Positions 14,538-23,900 of a stretch of 26,531 bases of DNA are shown here, piece by piece. Where the stretch lies: the NCBI GenBank assembly GCA_003223065.1, contig QHXU01000012.1, forward strand, positions 7,722 through 34,252, read 5' to 3'. This stretch comes from Acidobacteriota bacterium. Its GTDB lineage: Bacteria; Acidobacteriota; Terriglobia; Bryobacterales; Bryobacteraceae. The notes beneath the pieces were generated by a model, which was given only the letters and a program-made list of their open reading frames with translations, searched no databases and was not told the DNA's origin. Position numbers and translations under genes: made by a program. The first letter of the stretch is position 1. Every line of letters begins with the position of its first letter.

Positions 14538-14544
14538 GAAAAAA

Positions 14545-15135
14545 ATGAAAAATAAAGCCGTCGTAAGGGTCATGCCGCAAGGAGGAGCCATTGCGGAGCA
14601 CATGAAAGAGGTGCTTGAGCAGCTGGGCGAAGACGTATCGCGCGAAGGCCTGGAGAGAACGCCGGCGCGCTACGAAAAGGCCATCCGTTTTCTCACCAGC
14701 GGCTACCAGACCACTCTCGAAGAGATCGTCAATAACGCGTTGTTCCACGTAAAGTGTGACGAGATGGTGGTGGTCAAGGACATCGAGTTTTTCAGCATGT
14801 GCGAGCACCACCTGCTGCCCTTCTTCGGAAAGATGCACGTAGCTTATTTACCCAAAGACAAGGTGCTCGGATTGAGCAAGATCCCGCGCATCGTGGACAT
14901 GTATGCGCGCCGTCTGCAATTGCAGGAGCGCTTGACGCAGGAAGTGGCCGAGGCAATCTCGCGCGTTATCTCACCGCGCGGAGTAGGAGTGCTTTGCGAG
15001 GCGCGCCATTTCTGCATGATGATGCGCGGCGTCGAGAAACAGCATTCGGGCACCATCACCAGCACCATGCTGGGCAGCTTTCGCACGAACAAGTCCACCC
15101 GCGATGAGTTCCTCGCCCTGGCCAGGAAGACCTAG
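14545..15135 (+). CDS. folE: GTP cyclohydrolase I
   Basis: 196 residues from ATG 14545, 7 nt after the preceding stop. The frame is open to a TTG at 14521 inside the previous gene, but the ATG fits family length better; no strong ribosome-binding site decides it. It converts GTP to 7,8-dihydroneopterin triphosphate, the entry to folate, tetrahydropterin and queuosine synthesis. Signatures are SMCEHHLLPFFGK (zinc Cys and His), GLSKIPRIVDMYARRLQLQE, GVGVLCEARHFCMMMRG (third zinc ligand Cys) and TSTMLGSFR. With two PTPS genes upstream it forms a compact three-gene pterin operon. Confidence 0.95.
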   Translation: MKNKAVVRVMPQGGAIAEHMKEVLEQLGEDVSREGLERTPARYEKAIRFLTSGYQTTLEEIVNNALFHVKCDEMVVVKDIEFFSMCEHHLLPFFGKMHVAYLPKDKVLGLSKIPRIVDMYARRLQLQERLTQEVAEAISRVISPRGVGVLCEARHFCMMMRGVEKQHSGTITSTMLGSFRTNKSTRDEFLALARKT

Positions 15136-15183
15136 CCTGCTAACCGTACACAAACTACCTCACGGTCCCGCCAAAGTTTTTTG

Positions 15184-15216
15184 TTGACAGCTCCCGTGGG
15201 TCGCTGATAATATCAG
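15184..15216 (+). promoter_or_regulatory. Strong promoter with palindrome over the -10, upstream of the receptor gene
   Basis: A perfect TTGACA (15184-15189) and GATAAT (15206-15211) are 16 bp apart. The -10 sits inside an odd palindrome CTGATAATATCAG (15204-15216), symmetrical except for its central base, which would suit a repressor operator. The predicted start near 15218 leaves a leader of about 166 nt before the receptor ATG. A GTTTTTTG run just upstream (15175-15182) may help end folE transcription, but no clear stem precedes it. Confidence 0.65.
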
Positions 15217-15258
15217 CCCACGCGGTCCCGGGCTGGCACCACTGGAAAGTTGTGCGCC

Positions 15259-15387
15259 ATGCCGAATGAGGGGGTTGTGGCCACGGGGAAAATGCGCTTA
15301 CGTCCGCGCTCGATGCGCATCAGCGCAAGCCCTACTCTCTCCAACTCGCACGTTCCCAACCAAACACACGCAGGAGTCTTTCGATGA
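15259..15387 (+). CDS. Possible small leader ORF (42 codons) overlapping the receptor start
   Basis: An ATG at 15259, with GGAAAG nine nt upstream, opens a 42-residue frame rich in Arg, Ser and Pro (MPNEGVVATGKMRLRPRSM at the start). Its TGA overlaps the receptor ATG as ATGA. It lies within the predicted long 5' leader, so translational coupling is possible. There is no recognisable domain or signal peptide and chance is not excluded. Confidence 0.2.
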   Translation: MPNEGVVATGKMRLRPRSMRISASPTLSNSHVPNQTHAGVFR

Positions 15388-18300
15388 CCGAACGAAACAT
15401 CCGCCTTTTCGCAGCGTTGGTGTTGTTCTCCACCGTGTTTCTTCTTGCACCTCAAGCCGCGGCCCAAAGCTCCACGTCGGGCGCGGTAGTCGGCACTGTC
15501 ACCGATCCTTCGGGCGCAGTGGTGCCGAAAGCTGAAGTGCAACTGCTGAACGTCGAAACGAATGCCGCACAGACGCAAATAACGAACGATGCCGGCGGCT
15601 ACATGTTTCCGAACGTTGCTCCCGGAACCTACAAGATCACGGTCAAAATAGCGGGTTTCCGCACCGCGTCCGTTCAGAACGTGATGGTGGAGGTGAACAA
15701 GAGCACCAACCAGACGATCACTCTGGAAGTTGGCGCCGAAACTCAGATTGTGGAAGTACGCAGCGCGGCTGTGGCGCAGTTGCAGACCACGGACTCGCAG
15801 ATCGGAAACTCGATCACCGTCGACCTGATCTCACGGCTGCCGACTCTGCAGCGCAACGTGGTCGAGCTGATGAATCTGCAGCCGGGCGTGTACTCGATTG
15901 GGAACGGCGCCGCCAACAACGGCGGCAACCTTCAGATGCGCACCACCGGCGCGATTGACGATCAGAATACGGTGACTGTTGACGGCATCGATATAACGCA
16001 GGGCGTCGTCGCCGCCAATACGGTTGTTCCGACTCCCGCCGATGCGGTCGACGAATTTCGCGCCGCGGTTGCCAACCCCATCGCCTCCTTCGACCGCGCC
16101 TCGGGAGGCCAGATCGCACTGGTCACGAAACATGGGACGAACCAGTTGCATGGCGCGGCGTATTGGTACCGCCAGGATTCGGTGCTGAACGCGAACACCT
16201 GGGACAACAATCACGCGGCTATCGCCAAGCCCAACATCGAGGACAACCGCTTCGGATGGCGCGCCGGCGGTCCAATCATAAAGGACAAAACCTTTATCTT
16301 CGGCATGTACGAAGGACGCCGGTTTGATGCCGTCACGCAAGTGACCCGCACGGTTCCGACCGACAGTCTGAAGCAGGGAATCCTTAGATTCACGGATCCT
16401 TCGGGAAATGTCCAGAGCTTTAACCTGGCTACGGCTTCGGTGTGCGGCGCCGCGGGCAACCAGCCCTGCGATCCGCGCGGCATCGGTGTCAGCCCCACCG
16501 TCAAAGCGCTGTGGGCCCTGATGCCGCCCGGAAACGTCCCCGGCGGCGATAATCTGAACACCACAGGTTACCTGGCGAACATCGGAACTCCGATCCAGGA
16601 CGATTACGGCATCGGGCACCTGGACCACATGTTTAACAGCAAGCTGACATTCAGTGGCGGTTATACGTATTTTCGTGAGATTGCAACCGGCTCGGGTGAC
16701 ATTTCGATAATCAATGGAAACTCGCAGTCGATCGTTAGCAGCCCCAGGCGAGGCTCCATCACCACCGGCAGCCTCACCTGGCAGATCCGCCCCACGCTGC
16801 TGAACATCACGCGATTCGGCTATGTGCACGATACGAATGCCAATCAGGCAACCTCTCCGACCATCGCAGCCGGCATTCTTTCCGTGGACAAGAGCGTTCC
16901 CGGAATGCAAACCTCGGCCGGCCCGGTCGCGCTCCTGGTTGGAAGCGGGGTCAGCTCGTTTATCGATTCTCCCATCGATATGGACACGCAACGCGCCCGG
17001 TATCAGGCCAACTACAACGGCGACTGGCAGTATATCGACGACATGACCTGGGTCAAGGGGAGCCACACAATGCAGTTCGGCGGGCAGTTCAGAAAGCTGC
17101 CATACACGCATGTCCGGGCCGACAAGGTGATCGGGTCTCTCAGTTCGCTGGCCGGCCTGGTGGACGCCCAAGGCGGCTTTCTCACCATTCCACAGGCGAA
17201 TCAGCCGCTCACCTGCAGCGCTAGTGTAACGGCGAACTGCCTGCGCTCAAGCGATCTTACAACCTGGAATCGGCTCTACGCGTCGACTCTCGGGCTGTTG
17301 GACAACGTCAATATCCTGGCGGTTCGCGATGCACAGTTGAAGCCGACCCCGTTCGGCACAAATCTCGTCAATATCACCAATCAGTACGCCACCTACTTCT
17401 ATTGGCAGGACACCTGGCGCATGACCAATTCGTTCACGCTCAACTACGGCCTTTCCTACGGTTGGCAGACCCCGCCTAACGACATTCAAGGACGGCAGAC
17501 CGTACAGATCGACACAGGCAGCGGCAAGATCCTCAACGCAACCGACTACATGGCCGCGAGACTGGATGGCGCAACCAAGGGCACCATCTACAATACGACC
17601 CTGGGCTGGGTGCCGGTGGGACTGGCGCACGCTCCAGTTTTCAACATCGATTATGGCAATCTCGCTCCGCGCATTTCGTTTGCCTGGAATCCCGGCGGAG
17701 ACGGGTTCCTGGGACACGTTATGGGCGACCGGAAGACGGTGCTTCGAGGCGGTTTCGCCATGGTCTATGACCGCACCAACATCGTTCAGTCGGTGCTCAT
17801 CCCGATGCTCGGCGTCGGATTCGGCCAGACCATCAATATCCAATTGCCGAACTGCGCCGCCGCGAGCGCGGCCGGGAAGGGCTGCGACGCGGCGCTTGGA
17901 AGCACCAATCCCGGCGCTTCCGCGTTCCGGGTTGGTGTGGATGGGACTATTCCCCTGCCTCCATTCGGCCCGTCTACCTCTCCGGTGATTCCCTCGACGC
18001 CGTTCGGCGAGACGCTCTCGTTCCAGGACGATCCCGACAACAAGGTTGGGCGCAGCTACAACATCGACGTAAGCATTCAGCGCGAAATCAAGGGCGGACT
18101 CATTGTGGATGCGTCTTTCGTCGGCCGCTACTCCCGCCGTCTCCCGCATGCGGTGAACTTCACGCAGGCGCCTTACATGTTCATGGATCCTGCGTCCGGT
18201 CAAACGTTCGCCCAGGCGTTTGACGCCGTCGCTACTGCGCTTCGAAGCGGAGGCACGGCCCCGAACCAACCGTGGTTTGAGAATCAGCTTCCCGGCCTTG

Positions 18301-19292
18301 CCGCCAAGCAGAACGCGGCCTCCGCCACTGCGTTCGTAACCGGGGCCAACCGCAACAACTTCATTAACGGCAATCTGAGCACACTATTCCAGAATCTGGG
18401 CACCTACCGGCGCTCCATCGGTCTGCTCCCCTACAGCAACGACGAATCGCAGACCGAGTTCATGCGCACGTATGTCGGACAGGCGAATTACAACGGACTT
18501 CTGGTTTCGCTGGCGAAGCGGATGTCCCATGGCCTCCAGTTCAGCGCCAATTACACGTTCTCCAAGGCGATGGACGACGGTGTCCTGAATCAGAACCAGG
18601 CTGCGTTCTATACGAATAGCTTCCACCCTGGCGTGGACTATGGACCGTCCGCATATGATCGCACCCACGTCTTCAACGCCAACTACGTTTACGACCTCCC
18701 CGCCGGCAGAGGGCACAAGCTGAGCGGCGGCAGGTTCCTCGACCGGATCATCGGCGGATGGTACACCTCGGGGGTCTTCACCGCCTTGAGCGGCGTGCCT
18801 CTGTTCGTGACTGAGAGCAACCAGGTCTGGGGTGACGATGCCATTCTCGGCGGCGCCACCGGGATGATTCCAACCGCAAGCGTGTCGACCAGCTTGAACG
18901 GCGGAGTCGTCGGATCGGGTGGCGTTGGGACGGCCGGCGGCGGCGCCACCGGAACAGGGCTCAACTTGTTTTCCGACCCTCAGGCCGCCTTCAAGAGCTT
19001 CCGTCCTGTCCTGCTTGCCACGGACACCCGCACTGGGCGCGCCAACCCCTTCCGCGGACTCGGCTTCAAGAATTTCGACATGAGCCTCGGCAAGAACACG
19101 CGGATCACAGAGCGGGTGAGCGGCCGAATCACATTCGATTTCTTCAACCTCTTCAATCACCCGAACTTCCGTAATCCGACGCTGAACTTTCAGCAACCCG
19201 GGACGTTTGGCGTGGTCACCAGCTCGTTCATTCCACCGAACCGCACCAATGGCGCGCGCTGGATTCAAATCGGCCTTCGCCTGGACTTCTAG
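15384..19292 (+). CDS. Oar-like TonB-dependent-receptor-type outer-membrane protein
   Basis: 1302 residues. A signal peptide (about 1-27, ending AAAQS) precedes a carboxypeptidase-regulatory-like beta-sandwich (about 30-115: GAVVGTVTDPSGAVVPKAEV and GGYMFPNVAPGTYKITV). A plug-like region (about 120-240) contains TVDGIDITQGV and SGGQIALVTKHGTNQLHGAA. The rest is a large beta-barrel with repeated aromatic strands, including RTHVFNANYVYDLPAGRGHK and FNLFNHPNFRNPTLNFQQPG. It ends in a hydrophobic strand closing with Phe (IQIGLRLDF), as expected for BAM insertion. No TonB box is obvious. This architecture is hugely expanded in Acidobacteriota, where it is thought to take up or process oligosaccharides or peptides. 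No adjacent glycosidase or peptidase hints at the ligand. CAGGAG lies 7 nt before the ATG. Confidence 0.9.
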   Translation: MTERNIRLFAALVLFSTVFLLAPQAAAQSSTSGAVVGTVTDPSGAVVPKAEVQLLNVETNAAQTQITNDAGGYMFPNVAPGTYKITVKIAGFRTASVQNVMVEVNKSTNQTITLEVGAETQIVEVRSAAVAQLQTTDSQIGNSITVDLISRLPTLQRNVVELMNLQPGVYSIGNGAANNGGNLQMRTTGAIDDQNTVTVDGIDITQGVVAANTVVPTPADAVDEFRAAVANPIASFDRASGGQIALVTKHGTNQLHGAAYWYRQDSVLNANTWDNNHAAIAKPNIEDNRFGWRAGGPIIKDKTFIFGMYEGRRFDAVTQVTRTVPTDSLKQGILRFTDPSGNVQSFNLATASVCGAAGNQPCDPRGIGVSPTVKALWALMPPGNVPGGDNLNTTGYLANIGTPIQDDYGIGHLDHMFNSKLTFSGGYTYFREIATGSGDISIINGNSQSIVSSPRRGSITTGSLTWQIRPTLLNITRFGYVHDTNANQATSPTIAAGILSVDKSVPGMQTSAGPVALLVGSGVSSFIDSPIDMDTQRARYQANYNGDWQYIDDMTWVKGSHTMQFGGQFRKLPYTHVRADKVIGSLSSLAGLVDAQGGFLTIPQANQPLTCSASVTANCLRSSDLTTWNRLYASTLGLLDNVNILAVRDAQLKPTPFGTNLVNITNQYATYFYWQDTWRMTNSFTLNYGLSYGWQTPPNDIQGRQTVQIDTGSGKILNATDYMAARLDGATKGTIYNTTLGWVPVGLAHAPVFNIDYGNLAPRISFAWNPGGDGFLGHVMGDRKTVLRGGFAMVYDRTNIVQSVLIPMLGVGFGQTINIQLPNCAAASAAGKGCDAALGSTNPGASAFRVGVDGTIPLPPFGPSTSPVIPSTPFGETLSFQDDPDNKVGRSYNIDVSIQREIKGGLIVDASFVGRYSRRLPHAVNFTQAPYMFMDPASGQTFAQAFDAVATALRSGGTAPNQPWFENQLPGLAAKQNAASATAFVTGANRNNFINGNLSTLFQNLGTYRRSIGLLPYSNDESQTEFMRTYVGQANYNGLLVSLAKRMSHGLQFSANYTFSKAMDDGVLNQNQAAFYTNSFHPGVDYGPSAYDRTHVFNANYVYDLPAGRGHKLSGGRFLDRIIGGWYTSGVFTALSGVPLFVTESNQVWGDDAILGGATGMIPTASVSTSLNGGVVGSGGVGTAGGGATGTGLNLFSDPQAAFKSFRPVLLATDTRTGRANPFRGLGFKNFDMSLGKNTRITERVSGRITFDFFNLFNHPNFRNPTLNFQQPGTFGVVTSSFIPPNRTNGARWIQIGLRLDF

Positions 19293-19303
19293 TGCTCGCT
19301 GGG

Positions 19304-19333
19304 TAGACAGGCCGCACCACTGGGTCCTACAAT
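19304..19333 (+). promoter_or_regulatory. Promoter for the rrf2-cysK unit
   Basis: TAGACA (19304-19309) and TACAAT (19328-19333) are 18 bp apart, each one base from or close to consensus. They lie in the 79-bp gap after the receptor gene. The predicted start near 19340 gives a leader of about 32 nt. A short inverted repeat CGGG-N6-CCCG at 19341-19354 lies at the start site and could be an operator. Confidence 0.55.
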
Positions 19334-19371
19334 CAGGGATCGGGCAGTGACCCGCCCCTTCTCTTTGTTTG

Positions 19372-19785
19372 ATGAACATTTCCGTCAAGGGTGAATATGC
19401 CCTCCAGGCGATCTTCGATCTCGCCACGCAACAATCCGGCGAGCCGGTGAAGATCGCCGATATCGCACGGCGGCAAAAGATTCCCCAGAAATTTCTGGAG
19501 TTGATCCTCGCCAGCCTTAAGCAAGGCGGCTTTGTCGAATCGCGGCGCGGTGCCGAGGGAGGCTATCGTCTGGCCAGGCCCGCCGATCAGATCACGATCG
19601 GCGATGTCCTCAGGTTCGTCGAAGACGGCAAGCGCGCCAGGCGCAAGGTTTCCGGCCCGTTCACCGACCTGTGGGCGCGCGTCGATGCTTCGATCTCGGC
19701 CATCGTCGACCGCACTACGTTCGCGGAACTCGCGCGCCGCTGGAAAGAATCGCAGGCGCGCTACGTGCCCAACTGGGAGATCTGA
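19372..19785 (+). CDS. Rrf2-family transcriptional regulator (CymR-like)
   Basis: 137 residues from ATG 19372; a TTG lies directly before it in frame. The winged helix-turn-helix spans the N-terminal 80 residues with VKGEYALQAIFDLAT, IADIARRQKIPQKFLELIL and the wing RRGAEGGYRLARP, typical of Rrf2 proteins. The protein has no cysteine at all, so it cannot carry the Fe-S cluster of IscR, NsrR or RsrR. That points to the cluster-free CymR type. In Firmicutes CymR controls cysteine metabolism and forms a complex with CysK. Here the gene overlaps cysK (TGATG), so the same logic is a reasonable inference. No ribosome-binding site is obvious. Confidence 0.9.
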   Translation: MNISVKGEYALQAIFDLATQQSGEPVKIADIARRQKIPQKFLELILASLKQGGFVESRRGAEGGYRLARPADQITIGDVLRFVEDGKRARRKVSGPFTDLWARVDASISAIVDRTTFAELARRWKESQARYVPNWEI

Positions 19786-20738
19786 TGGTATTCCCTGACA
19801 ATTCCTTCAGTATCGGCCGCACGCCGTTGGTGCGCCTCAATCACGTAGTCGATGGTGCGCGCGCCACTGTTCTCGCCAAAGTTGAGGGGCGCAATCCGGC
19901 TTACTCGGTGAAGTGCCGAATCGGCGCGTCGATGATCTGGGACGCGGAGCGCCGCGGCATTCTCAAACCGGGGAAGGAACTCATCGAGCCCACTAGCGGC
20001 AACACCGGCATCGCGCTGGCATTCGTCGCGGCGGCGCGCGGCTACAAGGTGACGCTGTTGATGCCGGAAACAATGTCGATCGAACGAAGGAAAGTCCTCA
20101 AGGCTCTCGGAGCAAAAATCATTCTCACCGATGGAGCGTTGGGAATGGGCGCTTCGATCGAGCGTGCCGAGGAAATGGTCGCCTCCGACCCGGATCACTA
20201 CGTGCTTCTGCAGCAGTTCCAGAATCCCGCCAACCCCGACATCCATTTCAAGACTACCGGCCCCGAGATTTGGGACGACACGCAGGGCAACGTCGACGTG
20301 CTCGTCTCTGGCGTCGGCACCGGCGGCACCATTACCGGCATCTCGCGGTATTTCAAACTCGAAAAGAAACGCGCCCTCCTTTCTGTCGGCGTGGAGCCGG
20401 AAGGCAGCCCTGTGATCACGCAGACGCTGGCGGGCGAGCCCGTGCGGCCCGGACCCCACGGCATTCAGGGCATTGGCGCCGGCTTTATTCCCGCCACGCT
20501 GGATCTAAAGATGGTCGATCGCGTGGAACTCGCGAGTGACGACGAGTCGATCGAGATGGCGCGGCGTTTGGCGCGCGAGGAGGGACTGCTCTCCGGAATC
20601 TCCTGCGGAGCAGCAGCGGCCGTAGCCGCGCGAATCGCCAAAGATCCGGAGATGAACGACAAGACCATTGTCGTAATACTACCGGATGCAGGCGAGCGAT
20701 ACCTGAGCTCGGTGCTGTTCGATGGGTTGTTGGATTGA
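19785..20738 (+). CDS. cysK: Cysteine synthase A (O-acetylserine sulfhydrylase)
   Basis: 317 residues, normal for CysK. A PLP enzyme that makes cysteine from O-acetylserine and sulfide. The Schiff-base Lys sits in PAYSVKCRIGASMIWDAE (about 37-54), the substrate loop is TSGNTGIAL, the phosphate-binding loop is GVGTGGTITG, and the C-terminal PLP-contacting segment is VVILPDAGERYLSS. The frame is open further upstream inside the regulator gene, but ATG 19785 (MVFPDNSFSIGRTPLVRL) matches the family start and overlaps the regulator's TGA by one base. Translational coupling with the Rrf2 gene is therefore likely. Confidence 0.95.
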   Translation: MVFPDNSFSIGRTPLVRLNHVVDGARATVLAKVEGRNPAYSVKCRIGASMIWDAERRGILKPGKELIEPTSGNTGIALAFVAAARGYKVTLLMPETMSIERRKVLKALGAKIILTDGALGMGASIERAEEMVASDPDHYVLLQQFQNPANPDIHFKTTGPEIWDDTQGNVDVLVSGVGTGGTITGISRYFKLEKKRALLSVGVEPEGSPVITQTLAGEPVRPGPHGIQGIGAGFIPATLDLKMVDRVELASDDESIEMARRLAREEGLLSGISCGAAAAVAARIAKDPEMNDKTIVVILPDAGERYLSSVLFDGLLD

Positions 20739-20801
20739 AGCGGACCCGGCCTTGAGGAGGGCCGCGGCAATCCCGCGGAGGTTTGTCCCAATAAAAGGAA
20801 A

Positions 20802-20843
20802 GCGGGCGCTTTCTTATGGGTGAAAAGGGGTGAGAGCGCCCGC
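20802..20843 (+). terminator. Long hairpin after cysK, possible terminator
   Basis: GCGGGCGCTTTC (20802-20813) pairs with GAGAGCGCCCGC (20832-20843) over 12 bp with one G-U, around an 18-nt loop. No U-tract follows, so termination strength is uncertain. A smaller alternative hairpin, GAAAGC-GGGC-GCTTTC (20798-20813), uses the same left arm and would exclude the large one. The remainder of the 235-bp gap to addB has an AT-rich stretch at 20857-20885 with TATAAA but no convincing promoter pair. Confidence 0.45.
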
Positions 20844-20973
20844 CGTCGTAACGGGGATTTAATTACTTGTATAAACGCTAATACACCACTCCGGGTTACG
20901 GTTTCACATAAAAAAATTTTGGATATTGGAACTCATGCAGCGGCAGCGCGTTACCAGCCATTAGACTGGGAGT

Positions 20974-23900
20974 ATGACGAGACGCATTGTGAAATCGTGG
21001 TCCAATGGGCGTCTCATCGCTGCTGCGGCTGAGTTTATTTCATTGCATTCCGAGACCGTAGCCATCCTACCTGGCCATTTGGCAGGGGAAGAATTAGCAC
21101 ACAGCGGGCGCGGTCTGGCCGGGTTCCATCGCACGACGCTGGTGCAGCTCGCAATCGACCTGGCGCGCCCCACAATGGCTGAACGCGGGCTCGCGCCACT
21201 CAGCAATTTGGGCCTGGAAGCGCTGGCTGCTCGCGTCGTTCATGCCGCGCGCGGCGCAAACGAGCTCCCATATTTCGGGCCCGTGTCCGCGTTGCCGGGC
21301 TTCGCGCGCGCGCTGGCCCGGACGCTCGCCGAACTGCGGCTGGCGCGAGTGAAACCTGACGCCCTCAGGTCCTCTGGCCCACCCGGCGCGGATCTTTCCC
21401 GGCTGTTGCTGCGCTATGAGGCCGAGCTGACTGAGCGCTCGCTCACCGACCTTGCAAGCGTTTTTGAATTCGCGATAGAGGCAGCGGTTAAGGATGACCA
21501 CAGAATGCTCGGGCTGCCCTTGGCGGTTCTCGACGCGCCGCTCGATTCTCACGCGCATCGCGAGTTTTTCGCTCGCGTCGCGGAGCGCGCGCCCGCCGTG
21601 CTCGCCGCGGTTACCTGGGACGACGGGTCGTTGGAGAGGGTGCTCGGTGTGACTTCCGAAGATCTCGATCCAGCGGCGCCCGCGGCTTCGCTCGAACATT
21701 TGCGAACACATTTGTTTACGGTGTCGCCGCCGGCGGCGAAGAGCCGCGATTACGGATTCGACCTTTTCTCTGCGCCCGGGGAAGGATTGGAATGCGTCGA
21801 GATTGCGCGTCGCGTCCTACGGTTGGCCGGCGAAGGCGCTGCCTTCGATCAAATGGCGATCCTGCTTCGCAGCCCGGAGCGTTATCAGCCGATGATCGAG
21901 GACGCTCTGCGCCGCGCCAGGATTCCGGCCTACTTCAGCCGCGGCACGGCACGGCCTGATCCGGGAGGACGCGCTTTTTTGGCCTTGCTTGCCTGCGCAG
22001 CCGAAAAATGCTCTGCGTCGCGCTTTGCGGAATATCTTTCGCTCGGCCAGGTGCCCCCGGCCGGTTTTGAAGCCGGGTCCGGCTGGGTCCCCGCGGACGA
22101 CGAGATGCTCGCGGCGAGCCAGGCGACTGCGCCGGACGAATCCGCCGAGCCCGACGTGGACGAGTCGCGCGTTCCGCGGGCGCCCTCAGGATGGGAAAAG
22201 CTGCTGGTCGACGCCGCCGTGATCGGCGGGCGCGAGCGTTGGGCACGCCGCCTGGCCGGGCTCGAAAATGAATTCGATCTGCGCCTCAAAACACTCGAGC
22301 GCGATGACGACCCGCGACGCCGCCACCTTGCGCGCCAGCTCGACCAGCTTCGCGAGCTGGAGCGCTTCGCCCTCCCGCTCATTGATAAACTCGACGCGCT
22401 CCCAGCCGCGGCGCCCTGGGACGAATGGCTGGACCGCCTATCCGATCTCGCGCGCGTGGCGCTGCGGCGGCCCGATCCGGTGCTCGCCGTCCTGGCCGAG
22501 TTCGAGCCGATGGGACAAGTCGGGCCCGCCACCCTGGAAGAGGTTGCCGAGGTCATGAGCGAACGCCTGCGCTTTCTGCGCCGGGAACCACCCCAGCGGC
22601 GTTACGGCCACGTTTTTGTCGGCTCGATTGACGAAGCTCGCGGGTGCGAGTTTGGCATTGTTTTCTTGCCGGGCTTGGCCGAGGGCCTGTTTCCGCAGCG
22701 CGCGCTCGAGGATCCGCTTCTGCTCGACGATTTTCGGCGCCTCGCCGGTGAGCATCTTCTTGTGCGCGATGATCGCGTCGACCGGGAGCGCCTGCGGTTG
22801 CATCTCGCCGTGGCTGCCGCGCGCGAGCGGCTGATCGCCTCCTATCCGCGAATGGACGTCGCCGAAGCGAGACCGCGCGTTCCTTCTTTCTACGCGCTGG
22901 AGCTGCCGCGCGCCATCGAGGGCAGCCTTCCCGAATTGAGCGAGTTCGAGCGGCGAGCCAGAGAGGCAGCGCCGGCGCGCCTCAATTGGCCCGCGCCGCG
23001 TGATGCCGCCGATGCAATCGATGATGCCGAGTATGACCTGGTGATGCTCGACGGTGCGCTTGCGGACAAAAATCGGGCGAGGTACCTGGTGGAAGCCAAC
23101 CCGCATCTCGCCCGCTCTCTGCGAACGCGCTGGTCGCGGTGGCGGCCAGCCTGGAAGGAAGCCGACGGATTGATTACCGCCGATCCCGATGCGTTGGCCG
23201 CGCTCGCCGCGAATCGCCTGAACGCCCGCGCGTGGTCGCCGTCCGCGTTGCAGCAGTTCGCCGTGTGCCCATACAGGTTCGCCCTGCATGGTATCTACGA
23301 GCTGCGCCCGCGTGAGGAGGCCGCGGCGCTGGAACAGATGGATCCGCTCACGCGTGGCGGTCTGTTTCATGCCGTTCAGTTCGCGCTGTTCGGCGAGCTG
23401 AAATCGGCCGCGCTGCTGCCGCTCAACGGCTCGCGTTTGGCTGAGGCGCTCACCATCGCCGATCGCGTGCTCGACCAAGTCGCCGCCTCGTACGAAGAGC
23501 AGCTCGCGCCGGCCATACCGCGCGTCTGGAAATCCGAGATCGAAGATCTGCGCACGGACTTGCGCGGCTGGCTCCAGCACATCGCCACGAACGACGACGA
23601 TTGGGAACCGGTGCACTTCGAATTCGGCTTCGGCCTTCGCTCGAACGACAGCCGCGACCCGGCGAGCACTACCGAGGAGGCGTCGCTCGCGGAAGGTGTG
23701 CGCTTGCGCGGCTCGATCGACCTGGTGGAGCGGCACACGACGCGGGGCGTGCTGCGCGTCACCGATCACAAGACCGGGAAGCCGCCTGATAAGATTCCGG
23801 CTTACGTTGGCGGAGGCGTGCTCTTACAGCCTTTGCTCTACGGTCTTGCGGCTGAAAGACTGCTGGCTGCGCAAGTCGAATCGGGACGATTGTTTTACGC

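Noticed and set aside
15831..17171. 446-codon minus-strand frame inside the receptor gene
   Set aside because: Antisense to a continuous 1302-residue outer-membrane protein; no promoter, ribosome-binding site or motif.
20820..21032. 70-codon ORF between cysK and addB
   Set aside because: It begins within the post-cysK hairpin, overlaps the start of addB in another frame, and has no recognisable features.
22438..23769. 443-codon minus-strand frame opposite addB
   Set aside because: Shadow of the nuclease gene in high-GC sequence; Arg/Gln-rich with no domain.
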